The notes below the pieces were generated by a model that was given only the letters and a program-made list of their open reading frames with translations, was not told the origin of the DNA and did no database searches. This document shows positions 1 through 9,616 of a stretch of 64,000 bases of DNA, piece by piece (position 1 is the first letter of the stretch; each line of letters opens with the position of its first letter). Origin of the DNA: Agromyces mariniharenae (GTDB lineage Bacteria > Actinomycetota > Actinomycetes > Actinomycetales > Microbacteriaceae); contig NZ_VSSB01000002.1 of assembly GCF_008122505.1 (NCBI RefSeq), forward strand, positions 310,001-374,000, read 5' to 3'. Position numbers and translations under genes: made by a program.

Positions 1-230
1 TCGAGCGCTTCGTGGAGGGCGGTGGCACCGTGCTGCTGTCGAGCCACGGCATGGACCTCATCGAGCGCGTGTGCGACTCCGCGGCGATCATCGTCGGCGG
101 CCGGGTGCTGGCATCCGGAACCCTCGACGAGGTGCGCGCCGGACAGACCCTCGAAGACCGCTTCGTCGAGCTCGCCGGCGGACGCAAGGCAGCGGAAGGC
201 ATGGAATGGTTGCACAGTTTCTCCGACTGA
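1..230 (+). CDS. ABC transporter ATP-binding protein, C-terminal fragment
   Basis: This is the last ~75 residues of an ABC ATPase whose beginning lies left of the window. The reading frame is open from base 3 to a TGA at 228-230. The fragment contains the H-loop (LLSSHGM) followed by the region with the usual IIVGGRVLASG strand, which is typical of exporter-type ATPases. The Walker and signature motifs are outside the window. The gene overlaps the next one (permease, ATG at 206) by 25 bases, so the two are almost certainly co-translated subunits of one exporter. The substrate cannot be told from what is visible. Confidence 0.85.
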   Translation, partial: ERFVEGGGTVLLSSHGMDLIERVCDSAAIIVGGRVLASGTLDEVRAGQTLEDRFVELAGGRKAAEGMEWLHSFSD

Positions 231-1780
231 AACTGCGCCTGCTCGGCAACATCTTCCGACGGAGCCCCTGGCAGGTCGTCGGCATCGTCCTCGGACTCGT
301 GTACGGCGTCGGCCTCGCCACGATCCTGTTCTTCACGCTCGTCGGCCTGCGGTTCGTCGACGACGTCGAGGTGATCCGCGACGTCTTCGTCATCGTGGGC
401 GCGGCCGTGGTGATCGGCTTCGTGATCTTCCCGCTCGCGTTCGGCGTCGACGACACCATGGACCCCAGGCGGTTCGCGCTGTTCGGCCTGCCCGACCGCA
501 CGCTCGCGCTCGGGCTCGCGCTGGCCGCCTTCATCGGCATCCCCGCGTTCGTGCTCGCCATCGTCCTGGCCGGAACGGTGGTGACCTGGTCCCGGGGGTT
601 CGGCGAGACGGTCTTCGCGCTCATCTCCGCACTGCTGGCGTTCGGCACGTGCATCCTGATCGCGCGCGTCGCGACCGGCGTGGCATCCGTGCTGCTGGCG
701 ACCCGGCGCGCACGCGAGGTGAGCGGGGTGCTCGGCGTGCTGCTCGTGGTGCTGCTCTCGCCGGTCGTCGTCGTGCTCGTCACGCTGGACTGGGCGAACT
801 CGGGCCTGCGCGTGCTCGAGTCGTTCGCCGGCGTCGTCGGCTGGACCCCGCTCGGCGCGGCCTTCGCGGCCCCGGGCGACGCGGCCGCAGGCGACTGGGG
901 TCCGGCCGTGCTGAAGCTCATCATCGCCGCGGCGACGCTCGGTGCGATCTGGCTCGCGTGGCAGTCGCTCGTCGCGAAGATGCTCGTCACGCCCGGTCGC
1001 GAGGCGTCGGCCCGCAGCTACCGCGGCCTCGGCTGGTTCGACCGGATGCCGCACACGCCCGCGGGTGCGGTCGCCGCCCGCAGCTTCACGTACTGGTTCC
1101 GCGACGCGCGCTACTGGGTGTCGATCATCATGGTGCCGATCGTGCCGGTGCTCGTGATCGTGCCACTCGGCGTCGCCGGGATCCCCCTCTCGTACACGGC
1201 GCTCATCCCGGTGCCGCTCATGTGCCTCCTGCTCGGCTGGTCGCTGCACAACGACACGGCCTTCGACAGCACGGCCGTGTGGCTGCACACCGTGTCGGGC
1301 GTGCGCGGCGCAGCCGATCGTGCGGGGCGCCTCGTGCCCGTGCTCATCGCCGGCGTGGTCGTGATCGGCCTGGGCAGCGCCGTCACGGTGTTCGTGCTCG
1401 ACGACTGGCGCCTGCTGCCCGCGCTCGTCGGCGTGAGCGCGGCGCTGCTGCTCGGCGGCCTCGGCGTCAGCTCGATCGTCTCGGCCAGGTTCCCGTATCC
1501 CGCCGTGAAACCCGGCGACAGCCCGTTCCAGCAGCCGCAGTCGACCGGTGCCATCACGGCGCTCGTGCAGTCGATCACGATGCTCGGCTCGCTCCTCATC
1601 GCCGCTCCGGCGGTGGCGTTCGCCGCGCTAGGCCTCTTCGACGACCCGTCGTGGTACATGGCGTCGTTCGCGGCGGGCGTCGGCCTCGGCGTCGTCGTGC
1701 TCGCGGCCGGCATCGGGCTCGGCGGCCGCGTGTTCGACCACCGTGGACCCGAGATCCTCGCGGCGGCGCTGCGCGCGTAG
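206..1780 (+). CDS. ABC transporter permease (large membrane subunit)
   Basis: A 524-residue, strongly hydrophobic protein with many predicted membrane segments; long runs of Val, Leu, Ile and Ala alternate with short charged loops. It is the membrane partner of the ATPase fragment directly upstream, whose stop lies 25 bases inside this gene. I chose the ATG at 206 because the protein then begins with a short basic stretch (MVAQFLRLKLR) leading straight into the first membrane segment, whereas the upstream extension of the frame is Arg-rich and looks like a shadow of the ATPase gene. It resembles actinobacterial ABC-2-like exporter permeases; the substrate is unknown. Confidence 0.8.
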   Translation: MVAQFLRLKLRLLGNIFRRSPWQVVGIVLGLVYGVGLATILFFTLVGLRFVDDVEVIRDVFVIVGAAVVIGFVIFPLAFGVDDTMDPRRFALFGLPDRTLALGLALAAFIGIPAFVLAIVLAGTVVTWSRGFGETVFALISALLAFGTCILIARVATGVASVLLATRRAREVSGVLGVLLVVLLSPVVVVLVTLDWANSGLRVLESFAGVVGWTPLGAAFAAPGDAAAGDWGPAVLKLIIAAATLGAIWLAWQSLVAKMLVTPGREASARSYRGLGWFDRMPHTPAGAVAARSFTYWFRDARYWVSIIMVPIVPVLVIVPLGVAGIPLSYTALIPVPLMCLLLGWSLHNDTAFDSTAVWLHTVSGVRGAADRAGRLVPVLIAGVVVIGLGSAVTVFVLDDWRLLPALVGVSAALLLGGLGVSSIVSARFPYPAVKPGDSPFQQPQSTGAITALVQSITMLGSLLIAAPAVAFAALGLFDDPSWYMASFAAGVGLGVVVLAAGIGLGGRVFDHRGPEILAAALRA

Positions 1781-1854
1781 CGGGCGAGCGGATGCCGGGA
1801 GCAGGTCTTGCCCGACCGGCGGGCCCCGTGGCATCCCCGCGTAGAATCGAGCGC

Positions 1855-2142
1855 ATGATCGATCCCGTGCGCGCGAGCATCGCCGACCCCGACGCACCCG
1901 GCGGAGGCACCGACGTGCTCGACCGCGAGCTCGAGAAGCTCCTCGAGGAGGAGTCGCTCGACCCGGGCGATCACGACCGCTTCGCGCACTACGTGAAGAA
2001 GGAGCAGATCCTCGAGTCGGCCGTCACGGGCAAGCCCGTCAAGGCGTTGTGCGGCAAGAAGTGGACGCCAGGGCGCGACCCCGACAAGTTCCCGGTCTGC
2101 CCGACGTGCAAGGAGATCTACGAGCGGATGCGCGCGGAGTAG
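1855..2142 (+). CDS. DUF3039 family protein
   Basis: A 95-residue protein matching the actinobacterial DUF3039 family. Family hallmarks are visible: GDHDRFAHYVKKE around residues 44-56, then AVTGKPVKALCGKKWTPGRDP and CPTCKEIYE near the end. The Cys residues (LCGK and CPTC) could bind a metal such as zinc; this is inference. The start is the ATG following a -10-like TAGAAT, giving a product of the family's normal length. No function is established for the family. It stands alone between the exporter operon and the convergent pncB. Confidence 0.85.
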   Translation: MIDPVRASIADPDAPGGGTDVLDRELEKLLEEESLDPGDHDRFAHYVKKEQILESAVTGKPVKALCGKKWTPGRDPDKFPVCPTCKEIYERMRAE

Positions 2143-2162
2143 CGCTTCGCCGAGCGACGCGC

Positions 2163-3482
2163 CTACCGATAGGTCGTCGGGATCACGGGCTCGCCGCGCC
2201 CCAGCCGGAACGCCTCGATCGGCAGCTCCTGCATGACCTCGGCGCGGTGCGCCCGCGCCGCGCGCGTGCCCTCCGCGCCGAGGAACGCCGGATCGGCGAC
2301 GCCGTCGGACACCAGGTGCACCATGAGCGGTCGCAGCTCGTCGTCTGGCTCGAACTCCGCGGCCCCCTCGGGGCCGTCTCCCACGAATACGAGCTCCTCG
2401 CGGGCGGTGCGCGTCGAGTCGAGCCGTCGTGCCGCGTTCTTGCGTCCGCCGACGCTGATCTTGTGGGTGGACGCCTTCGCGACGGCGACCCACTCGCCGG
2501 CGTCGTCGCGGCGCGCGACGAGCTTGTAGACCATGCCCGCCGCCGGGGATCCCGAGCCCGTCACGACCGCCGTGCCAACGCCGTAGGAGTCGACGGGCGC
2601 GGCCGAGAGACCCGCGATGGTGAACTCGTCGAGGTCGCTCGTGACGGTGATGCGCGTGTTCACCGCGCCGAGCGAGTCGAGCTGCTCGCGCACGGCGGCG
2701 ACCACGGTCGGCAGGTCGCCGGAGTCGATGCGCACGGCGCCGAGCTCGGGGCCCGCCACCTCCACGGCGAGCTCGACGCCGCGGGTGATGTCGTAGGTGT
2801 CGATGAGCAGCGTGGTCTTCGGCCCGAACGCCTCGACCTGGGCGCGGAACGCGTCCTCCTCGCTGTCGTGCAGCAGCGTGAACGCGTGCGCGGCGGTGCC
2901 CATGGTCGGGATGCCCCACGTACGGCCGGCCTCGAGGTTCGAGGTCGCGTCGAACCCGGCGATGAACGCGGCCCGCGCCGCGGCGATCGCCGCGCGCTCG
3001 CTCGTGCGGCGGGATCCCATCTCGGCGATCGGACGCCCCAGCGCGACCGACACCATGCGGGCGGCCGCGCTCGCGACCGACGAGTCGTAGTTCAACGTGG
3101 AGAGCACGACGGTCTCGAGCATGACGGCCTCGGCGAAGCTCGCCTGGATGGTGAGCAGCGGCGAGCCGGGGAAGTACGCCTCGCCCTCGCGGTAGCCCCA
3201 GATGTCGCCGCGGAAGCGGTAGTCGGCCAGCCAGTCGAGCGTCTCGGGCCGCACGACCTGGTTCTCGCGCAGCCACTCGAGCTCGGCGTCCTCGAAGCGG
3301 AACCGGTCGATGAGCTCGAGCAGCCGACCCGTGCCGGCGACGACGCCGTAGCGACGTCCGTCGGGCAGGCGCCGGGCGAACGCCTCGAACAGGCTCTCGC
3401 GGTGGGCGGCGCCGTCGCGCAGCGCGGCATCCACCATCGTGAGCTCGTAACGGTCGGTGAAGAGCGCAGCTGACCCGGTCAC
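2163..3482 (-). CDS. pncB: nicotinate phosphoribosyltransferase
   Basis: A 439-residue enzyme of the NAD salvage pathway that makes nicotinate mononucleotide from nicotinate and PRPP at the expense of ATP. It starts ALFTDRYELTM, the typical N-terminus of the family, and contains GSRRTSERA, GIPTMGTAAHAF and RIDSGDL, which line the phosphoribosyl-binding site in homologues. The start is GTG at 3482, which overlaps the stop of the upstream rhtA-like gene as GTGA (four bases), a sign of translational coupling. The length fits the actinobacterial family. Confidence 0.93.
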   Translation of the reverse strand: MTGSAALFTDRYELTMVDAALRDGAAHRESLFEAFARRLPDGRRYGVVAGTGRLLELIDRFRFEDAELEWLRENQVVRPETLDWLADYRFRGDIWGYREGEAYFPGSPLLTIQASFAEAVMLETVVLSTLNYDSSVASAAARMVSVALGRPIAEMGSRRTSERAAIAAARAAFIAGFDATSNLEAGRTWGIPTMGTAAHAFTLLHDSEEDAFRAQVEAFGPKTTLLIDTYDITRGVELAVEVAGPELGAVRIDSGDLPTVVAAVREQLDSLGAVNTRITVTSDLDEFTIAGLSAAPVDSYGVGTAVVTGSGSPAAGMVYKLVARRDDAGEWVAVAKASTHKISVGGRKNAARRLDSTRTAREELVFVGDGPEGAAEFEPDDELRPLMVHLVSDGVADPAFLGAEGTRAARAHRAEVMQELPIEAFRLGRGEPVIPTTYR

Positions 3483-4390
3483 ACGGTCAGCCTAGTGGGC
3501 ACCCTCCCAGCGGCCGACGCGCGCGTGCGCGCCGCGCGGGCTTCCCGGGACGCCCGGTTCGGCCGGCTCACCGCGATGACGTTCCCGAGCGAGATGAGGC
3601 CGAGCCCGACGACCTGCCATGCGCCGAGCGCCTGCCCGAGCAGTACGAACCCGGCGAGCGCTGCGGCGGCCGGCTGCACGCTCTGCAGCACGCTGAAGAG
3701 CTGCTGCGGCAGCCGGCGGAGCACGAGCAGGTCGATCGAGTAGGGGAGCGCCGACGAGAGGATGCCGATCGCCAGGCCGATCAGCAGCACGTGGGCGAGT
3801 TCCTCGGGGGCGAGGCCGGTGAGCGCCATGACGAGCAGCGGCGACGTGATGATCGCGGCGAGGAGGCTCGCCAGTGCGGTGCCCTGCACGCCGGGGAGGT
3901 TCTGGCCGGCATGCCGGCTGAGGACGATGTAGGCCGCCCACGAGGCCGCCGCGACGAGCGCGAGCAGCACGCCCACGAGGTCGATGCCGGGCACGGTGCC
4001 GGTGAGCAGCACCACGCCGACGCCCGCCATGACCCCGCACACGAGGTCGATGCGACGGCGCGAGCCGACCAGCGCGAGGGCGAGGGGTCCGAGGAACTCG
4101 AGCGTGACGGCGAGCCCCAGGCCGATGCGCTCGACCGCGCCGTAGAGGGCGAGGTTCATGCTCACCAGCACGAGCCCGAGGAGCAGCGCGGGACGCACGG
4201 CGCGCCAGGTCAGGTCGCGCACGCGCGGGCGTGCCGCGGCGAGCAGCGCGACCGCGGCGACGGATTGCCGGAGCGCCACCACCCCGCTCGGTCCCACGAG
4301 CGGGAAGATGGTGGCGCCCAGTGCCGCGCCGAGCTGCACCGAGGCGGCGCCGCCGACGACGGCCGCTGCGGCGATGGGCTCTCGTGACAT
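3479..4390 (-). CDS. EamA/RhtA-type drug/metabolite exporter
   Basis: A 303-residue membrane protein with about ten predicted helices arranged as two EamA repeats. The conserved LEFLGPLALAL and AYIVLSRHAG segments are characteristic of the RhtA (threonine/homoserine exporter) subgroup of the drug/metabolite transporter superfamily. The start is the ATG at 4390 (MSREPIA); the frame runs 14 codons further up but without family similarity. It precedes pncB with a four-base overlap and is divergent from a LysR-type gene 68 bases away that probably controls it. Substrate specificity is inferred only from the subgroup. Confidence 0.85.
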   Translation of the reverse strand: MSREPIAAAAVVGGAASVQLGAALGATIFPLVGPSGVVALRQSVAAVALLAAARPRVRDLTWRAVRPALLLGLVLVSMNLALYGAVERIGLGLAVTLEFLGPLALALVGSRRRIDLVCGVMAGVGVVLLTGTVPGIDLVGVLLALVAAASWAAYIVLSRHAGQNLPGVQGTALASLLAAIITSPLLVMALTGLAPEELAHVLLIGLAIGILSSALPYSIDLLVLRRLPQQLFSVLQSVQPAAAALAGFVLLGQALGAWQVVGLGLISLGNVIAVSRPNRASREARAARTRASAAGRVPTRLTV

Positions 4391-4458
4391 GTCTTCGACG
4401 GTACGCCGGCATTCGTGCGAAGAGAAATGCAATCGACGATGATTGATACGCTTGACGC

Positions 4459-5385
4459 ATGGACATCGAGGTTCGCCAGCTGCGGGTCCTCGTCGCGGTC
4501 GACGAGGAGCGCTCGTTCACGGCGGCCGCCGACCGGCTCCGGATGTCGCAGGCCGCCGTCTCGCGCTCGCTCGCGGCGCTCGAGCACGAGCTCGGCGCCC
4601 GGCTCATGCACCGCACGACCCGCCGCGTCGAGCCCACCGAGGCGGGCGCGTCGTTCGCGGCCACCGCACGACGCGTGCTGGCCGAGCTCGATCGCGCCGT
4701 CGCCGAGGCCAGGGGCGAGCGCTCGGTGATCCGTGTCGGCTACCAGTGGGCCGCGCTCGGCGCGCACACGACGCCCGTGCTGCGGGCGTGGAACCGCTCG
4801 CACGCCGACGCGCCCATGCGCCTCCTTCGACTGAACCGCCGCGACGGCGGCCTCGGAGACGGGCTCGTCGACCTCGCCGTGCTCCGGCACGGCGTCGACC
4901 CCGAGCTGGACTCGGAGCTCGTGGGCACCGAGCGTCGCGTCGTGGCCCTGCCCTTCGACCACCCGCTCGCCGAGCGCACGTCGGTCGGCCTCGTCGACCT
5001 CGTCCCGTTCCTCGTGGCGGGCGACCGGAACACCGGTACGACGTCGGCCGAGCTCTGGACCTCCGTCGGACTGCCCGCCCCGTCGATGACCCAGACCGGC
5101 GACGTGGAGGAGTGGCTCGACCTCATCGCCGTGGGCGACGCCATCGGCGTCACGGCGGAGGGCACCGTGCACCACTACCCGCGGCCGGGCGTCGTGTTCG
5201 TGCCGATCCACGACGCGCCGGCGATCGAGGTGCACCTGGCCTGGCACCGGCGGCACCGGCATCCGGCAGCCGGGCGCGTGGCCCGCGCCATCCGGACGGC
5301 GTACGAGGAGGAGGCCCTCGCCACCCTGCGGAGGGCGACGGCCGCCGGCGGCGCCCCGGCCGACCCCGCTCCCCGGCTCGCCTAA
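4459..5385 (+). CDS. LysR-family transcriptional regulator
   Basis: A 308-residue LysR regulator. The N-terminal winged helix-turn-helix is clear ([19 protein letters not shown] ... [21 protein letters not shown], residues 5-50), followed by the effector-binding domain. It is transcribed away from the RhtA-like exporter with a 68-base spacer (4391-4458) containing AT-rich bases (TGCAATCGACGATGATTGATACG) suited to a LysR operator. Regulation of the exporter is inferred from position. murI begins 11 bases after its stop. Confidence 0.9.
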   Translation: MDIEVRQLRVLVAVDEERSFTAAADRLRMSQAAVSRSLAALEHELGARLMHRTTRRVEPTEAGASFAATARRVLAELDRAVAEARGERSVIRVGYQWAALGAHTTPVLRAWNRSHADAPMRLLRLNRRDGGLGDGLVDLAVLRHGVDPELDSELVGTERRVVALPFDHPLAERTSVGLVDLVPFLVAGDRNTGTTSAELWTSVGLPAPSMTQTGDVEEWLDLIAVGDAIGVTAEGTVHHYPRPGVVFVPIHDAPAIEVHLAWHRRHRHPAAGRVARAIRTAYEEEALATLRRATAAGGAPADPAPRLA

Positions 5386-5396
5386 GCTTGGATGTC

Positions 5397-6230
5397 GTGA
5401 CGGACGCACCGATCGGCATCTTCGACTCCGGTGTCGGCGGGCTCACGGTCGCCCGTGCCGTGAAGGACCAGCTGCCCAACGAGTCGATCCTCTACATCGG
5501 CGACCTCGAGCACTCGCCCTACGGCCCGAAGAAGATCGCCGACGTGCGCGGCTACGCGCTCGCCGTGCTCGACGACCTCGTGCTGCAGGGCGTCAAGATG
5601 CTCGTCATCGCCTGCAACACCGCCTCGTCGGCCATGCTGAGGGACGCGCGCGAGCGCTACGACGTGCCCGTGGTCGAGGTGATCCAGCCGGCCGTGCGCC
5701 GCGCCGTCGCCACGACGCGCAACGGTCGCGTGGGCGTGATCGGCACCGTCGGCACCGTGCAGTCGCGGGCCTACGACGACGCGTTCGCCGCCGCGCCGCA
5801 CCTCGAGCTCTTCTCGCAGGCGTGCCCGCGCTTCGTGGAGTTCGTCGAGGCGGGCGTCACGAGCGGCCCCGAGCTGCTCTCGATCGCCGAGGAGTACCTC
5901 GCCCCGCTGCGCGAGGCGGACGTCGACACGCTCGTGCTCGGCTGCACGCACTACCCGTTCCTGAAGGGCGCGATCTCGTACGTCATGGGCGAGCAGGTCG
6001 CGCTCGTCTCGAGCGACGTCGAGACCGCCAACGACGTGTACCGGGTGCTCGTCTCCAACGGCATGGAGCGCACCTCCCTCGCGCCGCCCACCTACCGCTA
6101 CGAGGCGACGGGGGAGTCGACGAGCGCCTTCCTGGACCTCGCCCACCGCCTCATCGCCCCCGAGATCCCGAGCGTCGAGCTCGTGCAGACGGGCGCGATC
6201 ACCCTTCCCCACCGCCCTTCGGCGCGCTGA
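5397..6230 (+). CDS. murI: glutamate racemase
   Basis: A 277-residue enzyme converting L- to D-glutamate for peptidoglycan synthesis. All hallmark motifs are present: FDSGVGGLT (residues 9-17), which carries the active-site Asp, CNTASS with the first catalytic Cys, and GCTHYP with the second. The start is GTG at 5397 (VTDAPIGIF); a TTG three codons earlier is possible. It heads a compact cluster murI-rph-rdgB, a common arrangement in actinobacteria. Confidence 0.95.
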   Translation: MTDAPIGIFDSGVGGLTVARAVKDQLPNESILYIGDLEHSPYGPKKIADVRGYALAVLDDLVLQGVKMLVIACNTASSAMLRDARERYDVPVVEVIQPAVRRAVATTRNGRVGVIGTVGTVQSRAYDDAFAAAPHLELFSQACPRFVEFVEAGVTSGPELLSIAEEYLAPLREADVDTLVLGCTHYPFLKGAISYVMGEQVALVSSDVETANDVYRVLVSNGMERTSLAPPTYRYEATGESTSAFLDLAHRLIAPEIPSVELVQTGAITLPHRPSAR

Positions 6231-6268
6231 GGACGCACGACGACACCGCACTTCGACAAGGAGAACGC

Positions 6269-7060
6269 ATGACCGAGGCATCCGACCCGAGCACGACGAC
6301 CGGCACGGCGAACGTGGTGCGGGCCGACGGCCGCGCCCCCGACGAGCTGCGCAACGTCACCATCGAGCGGGGCTGGAGCGCCCACGCCGAGGGCAGCGCG
6401 CTCATCTCGTTCGGCGGCACGAAGGTGCTGTGCACCGCGTCGTTCACGAACGGCGTGCCGCGCTGGATGACCGGCAAGGGCCGTGGCTGGGTCACTGCGG
6501 AGTACGCGATGCTGCCCCGCTCGACGAACACCCGCAACGACCGCGAGTCGGTGAAGGGTCGCATCGGCGGCCGCACGCACGAGATCAGCCGCCTGATCGG
6601 GCGCAGCCTGCGCGCCGTCGTCGACACGAAGGGCCTCGGCGAGAACACCATCCAGCTCGACTGCGACGTGCTGCAGGCCGACGGCGGCACCCGCACGGCC
6701 GCGATCACGGGCGCCTACGTCGCGCTCGCCGACGCGATCGAGTGGGCTCGCGAGCAGAAGTTCATCGGCCAGCGCGCGAAGCCGCTCATCGACACGGTGT
6801 CGGCGGTGTCGGTCGGCATCATCGACGGCACGCCCATGCTCGACCTCGCCTACGTCGAGGACGTGCGCGCCGAGACCGACATGAACGTCGTCGCCACGGG
6901 CCGCGGCCTCTTCGTCGAGGTGCAGGGCACCGCGGAGGGCGCGCCCTTCGACCGCGGCGAGCTCGACTCGCTGCTCGACCTCGCGCTGGCGGGCACCACG
7001 GAGCTCGCGCGCCTGCAGCAGGCCGCGCTCGCGGCATCCGTCGAGCAGGCCGGCGCATGA
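6269..7060 (+). CDS. rph: ribonuclease PH
   Basis: A 263-residue 3'-to-5' phosphorolytic exoribonuclease that trims tRNA 3' ends. The family signatures [32 protein letters not shown] and [21 protein letters not shown] are intact. A good ribosome-binding site (AAGGAG) lies 6 bases before the ATG. The N-terminal ~15 residues (Thr/Ser-rich) are an extension beyond the usual start. The stop overlaps the start of rdgB as ATGA, so the two are translationally coupled. Confidence 0.96.
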   Translation: MTEASDPSTTTGTANVVRADGRAPDELRNVTIERGWSAHAEGSALISFGGTKVLCTASFTNGVPRWMTGKGRGWVTAEYAMLPRSTNTRNDRESVKGRIGGRTHEISRLIGRSLRAVVDTKGLGENTIQLDCDVLQADGGTRTAAITGAYVALADAIEWAREQKFIGQRAKPLIDTVSAVSVGIIDGTPMLDLAYVEDVRAETDMNVVATGRGLFVEVQGTAEGAPFDRGELDSLLDLALAGTTELARLQQAALAASVEQAGA

Positions 7061-7680
7061 GCCTCGAGTTCGTGCTCGCGAGCCACAACCAGAAGAAGGT
7101 GCGCGAGTTCCAGCGCATCATCGGCGAGCGGATGCCGCAGGCCGTCGTGCACGAGTACGACGGGCCCGAGCCCGTGGAGGACGGCGTCACCTTCGCCGAG
7201 AACGCGCTCATCAAGGCACGGCGTGCCGCGGAGCACACCGGGCACGTCGCACTCGCCGACGACTCGGGCATCGTGGTCGACGTGCTCGGCGCAGCGCCCG
7301 GCATCCTCTCCGCGCGGTGGGCGGGGCACACGGCCGGCGACGAGGCGAACCTGCGGCTGCTGCTCGACCAGGTCTCGGACCTCTCCCGTCCGCACCGCGG
7401 CGCGGAGTTCCGCTGCACGATCGCGCTCGTCGTGCCCCCGTCGCTGCTCGACGGCGGCCACGAGTACGTCGCCGAGGGCCGCTGGCGCGGCACGCTCGCG
7501 TACGAGCCGCGCGGATCGCACGGCTTCGGCTACGACCCGATCTTCGAGCCGGAGGGCCTCGAGGTGACCGCCGCGGAGCTGCCTCCCGAGGAGAAGGACG
7601 CGCGGAGCCACCGCGCCCGCGCGTTCGCCGAGCTCCTGCCCGAGCTCGAGCGGGTCGCGGCGCTGCTGCCCGCCGGCTGA
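7057..7680 (+). CDS. rdgB: non-canonical purine NTP pyrophosphatase (RdgB/HAM1)
   Basis: A 207-residue house-cleaning enzyme that hydrolyses ITP, dITP and XTP to monophosphates. The start has the family's (L/V)[11 protein letters not shown] motif; [22 protein letters not shown] and [11 protein letters not shown] are the substrate- and metal-binding motifs. The start codon overlaps the rph stop by four bases (ATGA). A short hairpin (GCGGGA-CTCG-TCCCGC, 7694-7709) just past the stop may help end transcription. Confidence 0.95.
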   Translation: MSLEFVLASHNQKKVREFQRIIGERMPQAVVHEYDGPEPVEDGVTFAENALIKARRAAEHTGHVALADDSGIVVDVLGAAPGILSARWAGHTAGDEANLRLLLDQVSDLSRPHRGAEFRCTIALVVPPSLLDGGHEYVAEGRWRGTLAYEPRGSHGFGYDPIFEPEGLEVTAAELPPEEKDARSHRARAFAELLPELERVAALLPAG

Positions 7681-7788
7681 GCGGGCTCGTCCGGCGGGAC
7701 TCGTCCCGCGGTACCACGGCGTCGCCGCAGGTCGGCACCGCGGTCTGACGACGGCGCGCGCGCCGCTCCGTACCTTCGATCGTGCACT

Positions 7789-7811
7789 CCCGCCGGGAAC
7801 CCTCCGGCGGG
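7789..7811 (+). other. hairpin in the leader of the ABC-two-component operon
   Basis: Perfect 8-bp inverted repeat CCCGCCGG / CCGGCGGG with a 7-base loop, 31 bases before the ATG of the ABC ATPase at 7842. It lies in the probable 5' untranslated leader. It could be an RNA structure affecting expression or a remnant terminator of rdgB. No T-tract follows. Confidence 0.35.
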
Positions 7812-7841
7812 GCATCCGATTCGAAGGGACCGTCGATCACC

Positions 7842-8759
7842 ATGATCGAAGTCGAACACCTCACCAAGCGCTTCGGCGCCACCACCGCCGTCGACGACCT
7901 GTCGTTCACCGTGCGCCCCGGCACCGTCACCGGCTTCCTCGGTCCGAACGGCGCCGGCAAGTCCACGGCGATGCGTGCGATCGCCGGGCTCGTGCGCCCG
8001 ACGTCGGGCACGACCCGCGTGAACGGGCGCCCGATCGAGGAGCACGCCGCCCCGCTCACCGAGATCGGCACGCTGCTCGGCACCCCCGCGCATCCGGGCC
8101 GCACCGCCCGCAACCACCTGCGGGCCCTCGCCGCGACCCACGGACTCGGACGCGCCCGCGTCGAGGACGTGCTGCGCCTCACCGGGATGGAGGCCGTCGC
8201 GAACCGCCGCGTCGGCACGTACTCGATGGGCATGGCGCAGCGCCTCGGACTCGCCGCGGCGCTCCTCGGCGACCCGCACACGATCATGCTCGACGAGCCG
8301 ATCAACGGCCTCGACCCCGACGGCATCGTCTGGGTGCGCCACTTCCTGCGCGGCCTCGCCGCCGAGGGGAGGACGGTGTTCCTCTCCTCGCACCTCATGA
8401 GCGAGATGGCGCAGACCGCCGACCACCTCGTCGTGATCGGCCGGGGCCGGCTCATCGCCGACGCCCCGATCGCGGAACTGCTCGACGGCGTCGGCGAGAC
8501 CCGTGTCGTGGTGCGGACGCCCGACGCCGACCGGCTGGCGCCCGCGCTCGCCGGACGCGGCGTCACCGTCACGAGCGTCGCCGCCGGCGAGCTCGAGGTG
8601 ACGGGGATCGACGCCGCCGAGATCGCGGCGATCGCGCGCGACCACGACGTGCTGCTGCACGAGCTCACCACCCGCACCGCCTCGCTCGAAGAGGCCTACC
8701 TCTCGCTGACCGACGCCGCCGTGGACTACCAGGCCGTGCCGGCGGCCGCGGCCCGATGA
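7842..8759 (+). CDS. ABC transporter ATP-binding protein
   Basis: A 305-residue ATPase of the exporter type. Walker A is GPNGAGKST (about residues 38-46), the signature is the exporter variant YSMGMAQRLGLA, Walker B is IMLDEPINGLDP and the H-loop is LSSHLMSE. The C-terminal ~90 residues form the extension common to bacitracin/lantibiotic-type exporters. I use the ATG at 7842 (MIEVEHLTKRF), preceded by GAAGGGAC. It overlaps the following permease's alternative start as ATGA. With the permease, kinase and regulator that follow it forms one operon, an arrangement typical of peptide-antibiotic sensing and detoxification modules; the actual substrate is unknown. Confidence 0.92.
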   Translation: MIEVEHLTKRFGATTAVDDLSFTVRPGTVTGFLGPNGAGKSTAMRAIAGLVRPTSGTTRVNGRPIEEHAAPLTEIGTLLGTPAHPGRTARNHLRALAATHGLGRARVEDVLRLTGMEAVANRRVGTYSMGMAQRLGLAAALLGDPHTIMLDEPINGLDPDGIVWVRHFLRGLAAEGRTVFLSSHLMSEMAQTADHLVVIGRGRLIADAPIAELLDGVGETRVVVRTPDADRLAPALAGRGVTVTSVAAGELEVTGIDAAEIAAIARDHDVLLHELTTRTASLEEAYLSLTDAAVDYQAVPAAAAR

Positions 8760-8791
8760 GCGCCGCACTGCAACCGAAGGAGCATCACCCC

Positions 8792-9616
8792 ATGTCCGCA
8801 CCCGCACCCACCACCGCCCAGCGCGTCACGTTCGCGCGGCTGGTCGGCGCCGAATGGCTGAAGGCCCGCTCCGTGCGGTCGACGCCATGGACGATCGGCG
8901 CCACCGTCGGCGTCACCGTGCTGTTCGCGGCCGGCATCCTGCAGCTCGTGCTGCTCGCGCCCGCCGCCGACGTGCCCGACCCGGCCGCGGTCGTCACCGA
9001 CAACTACGGCGCCGTGCCCACGCTCGGCGTGCTCGGGCTCTCGTTCATCTTCTCGTACGCGCTCGTCGCCGTGCTCGGGGTGCTCCTCGTGAGCCCCGAG
9101 CGCTCCTCGGGCCTGCTCGCCGCCACGCTCGCCGCGGCGCCGCGGCGCACGCCCGTGTTCGTCGCGAAGCTGCTCGCGTCGGCCGCGCTCGGCGTGGCCG
9201 TGGCCGTCGTCGTCGGCTTGGCCTCGGCGCTCCTCGCGCAGCCGGCGCTCGCAGGGCTCGGCCTCGCCTCGTCGCCGTTCGCCCCCGACGGGCTGCAGGT
9301 GATGACCGGCGGCGCCGTGTTCCTCGGCCTCGTCGCGGCGATGTCGACGGCCATCGCGTCGCTATTCCGGGGCACCGCGGCCGCCATGGGCGCCGTGCTC
9401 GGCCTGCTGCTGCTCGCGCCCGCGCTGCTCCCGATCATCCCAGGGATCGGCGCCCACCTCGCCGGAGTGCTGCCGAGCGGCGCCGGTATGATGCTGTTCC
9501 AATCCGCAGCCCAGGTCGGCTGGCAGCCGATCGTCACCGGGGGACTCGTCCTCCTCGGCTGGACGGCCGGCGCAGCGGTGCTGGGCGGCGTGCTCTTCAA
9601 GAGACGAGACGTGTGA
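8792..9616 (+). CDS. ABC transporter permease
   Basis: A 274-residue membrane protein of the ABC-2 type with about six helices; it opens with a cytoplasmic stretch (GAEWLKARSVRSTPWT) typical of these permeases, then alternating hydrophobic segments. The ATG at 8792 has an AAGGAG nine bases upstream and is preferred over the in-frame ATG at 8756 that overlaps the ATPase stop. Its TGA overlaps the ATG of the histidine kinase gene (TGATG), so transporter and sensor are coupled. Confidence 0.88.
   Translation: MSAPAPTTAQRVTFARLVGAEWLKARSVRSTPWTIGATVGVTVLFAAGILQLVLLAPAADVPDPAAVVTDNYGAVPTLGVLGLSFIFSYALVAVLGVLLVSPERSSGLLAATLAAAPRRTPVFVAKLLASAALGVAVAVVVGLASALLAQPALAGLGLASSPFAPDGLQVMTGGAVFLGLVAAMSTAIASLFRGTAAAMGAVLGLLLLAPALLPIIPGIGAHLAGVLPSGAGMMLFQSAAQVGWQPIVTGGLVLLGWTAGAAVLGGVLFKRRDV

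Noticed and set aside
1111..3276. 721-codon open frame on the minus strand
   Set aside because: It is an Arg/Gly-rich shadow spanning the antisense of the permease and an alternative frame of pncB; no protein-like composition.
7694..7709. Terminator after rdgB
   Set aside because: The stem is only 6 bp without a T-tract; mentioned with rdgB but not listed as a terminator.
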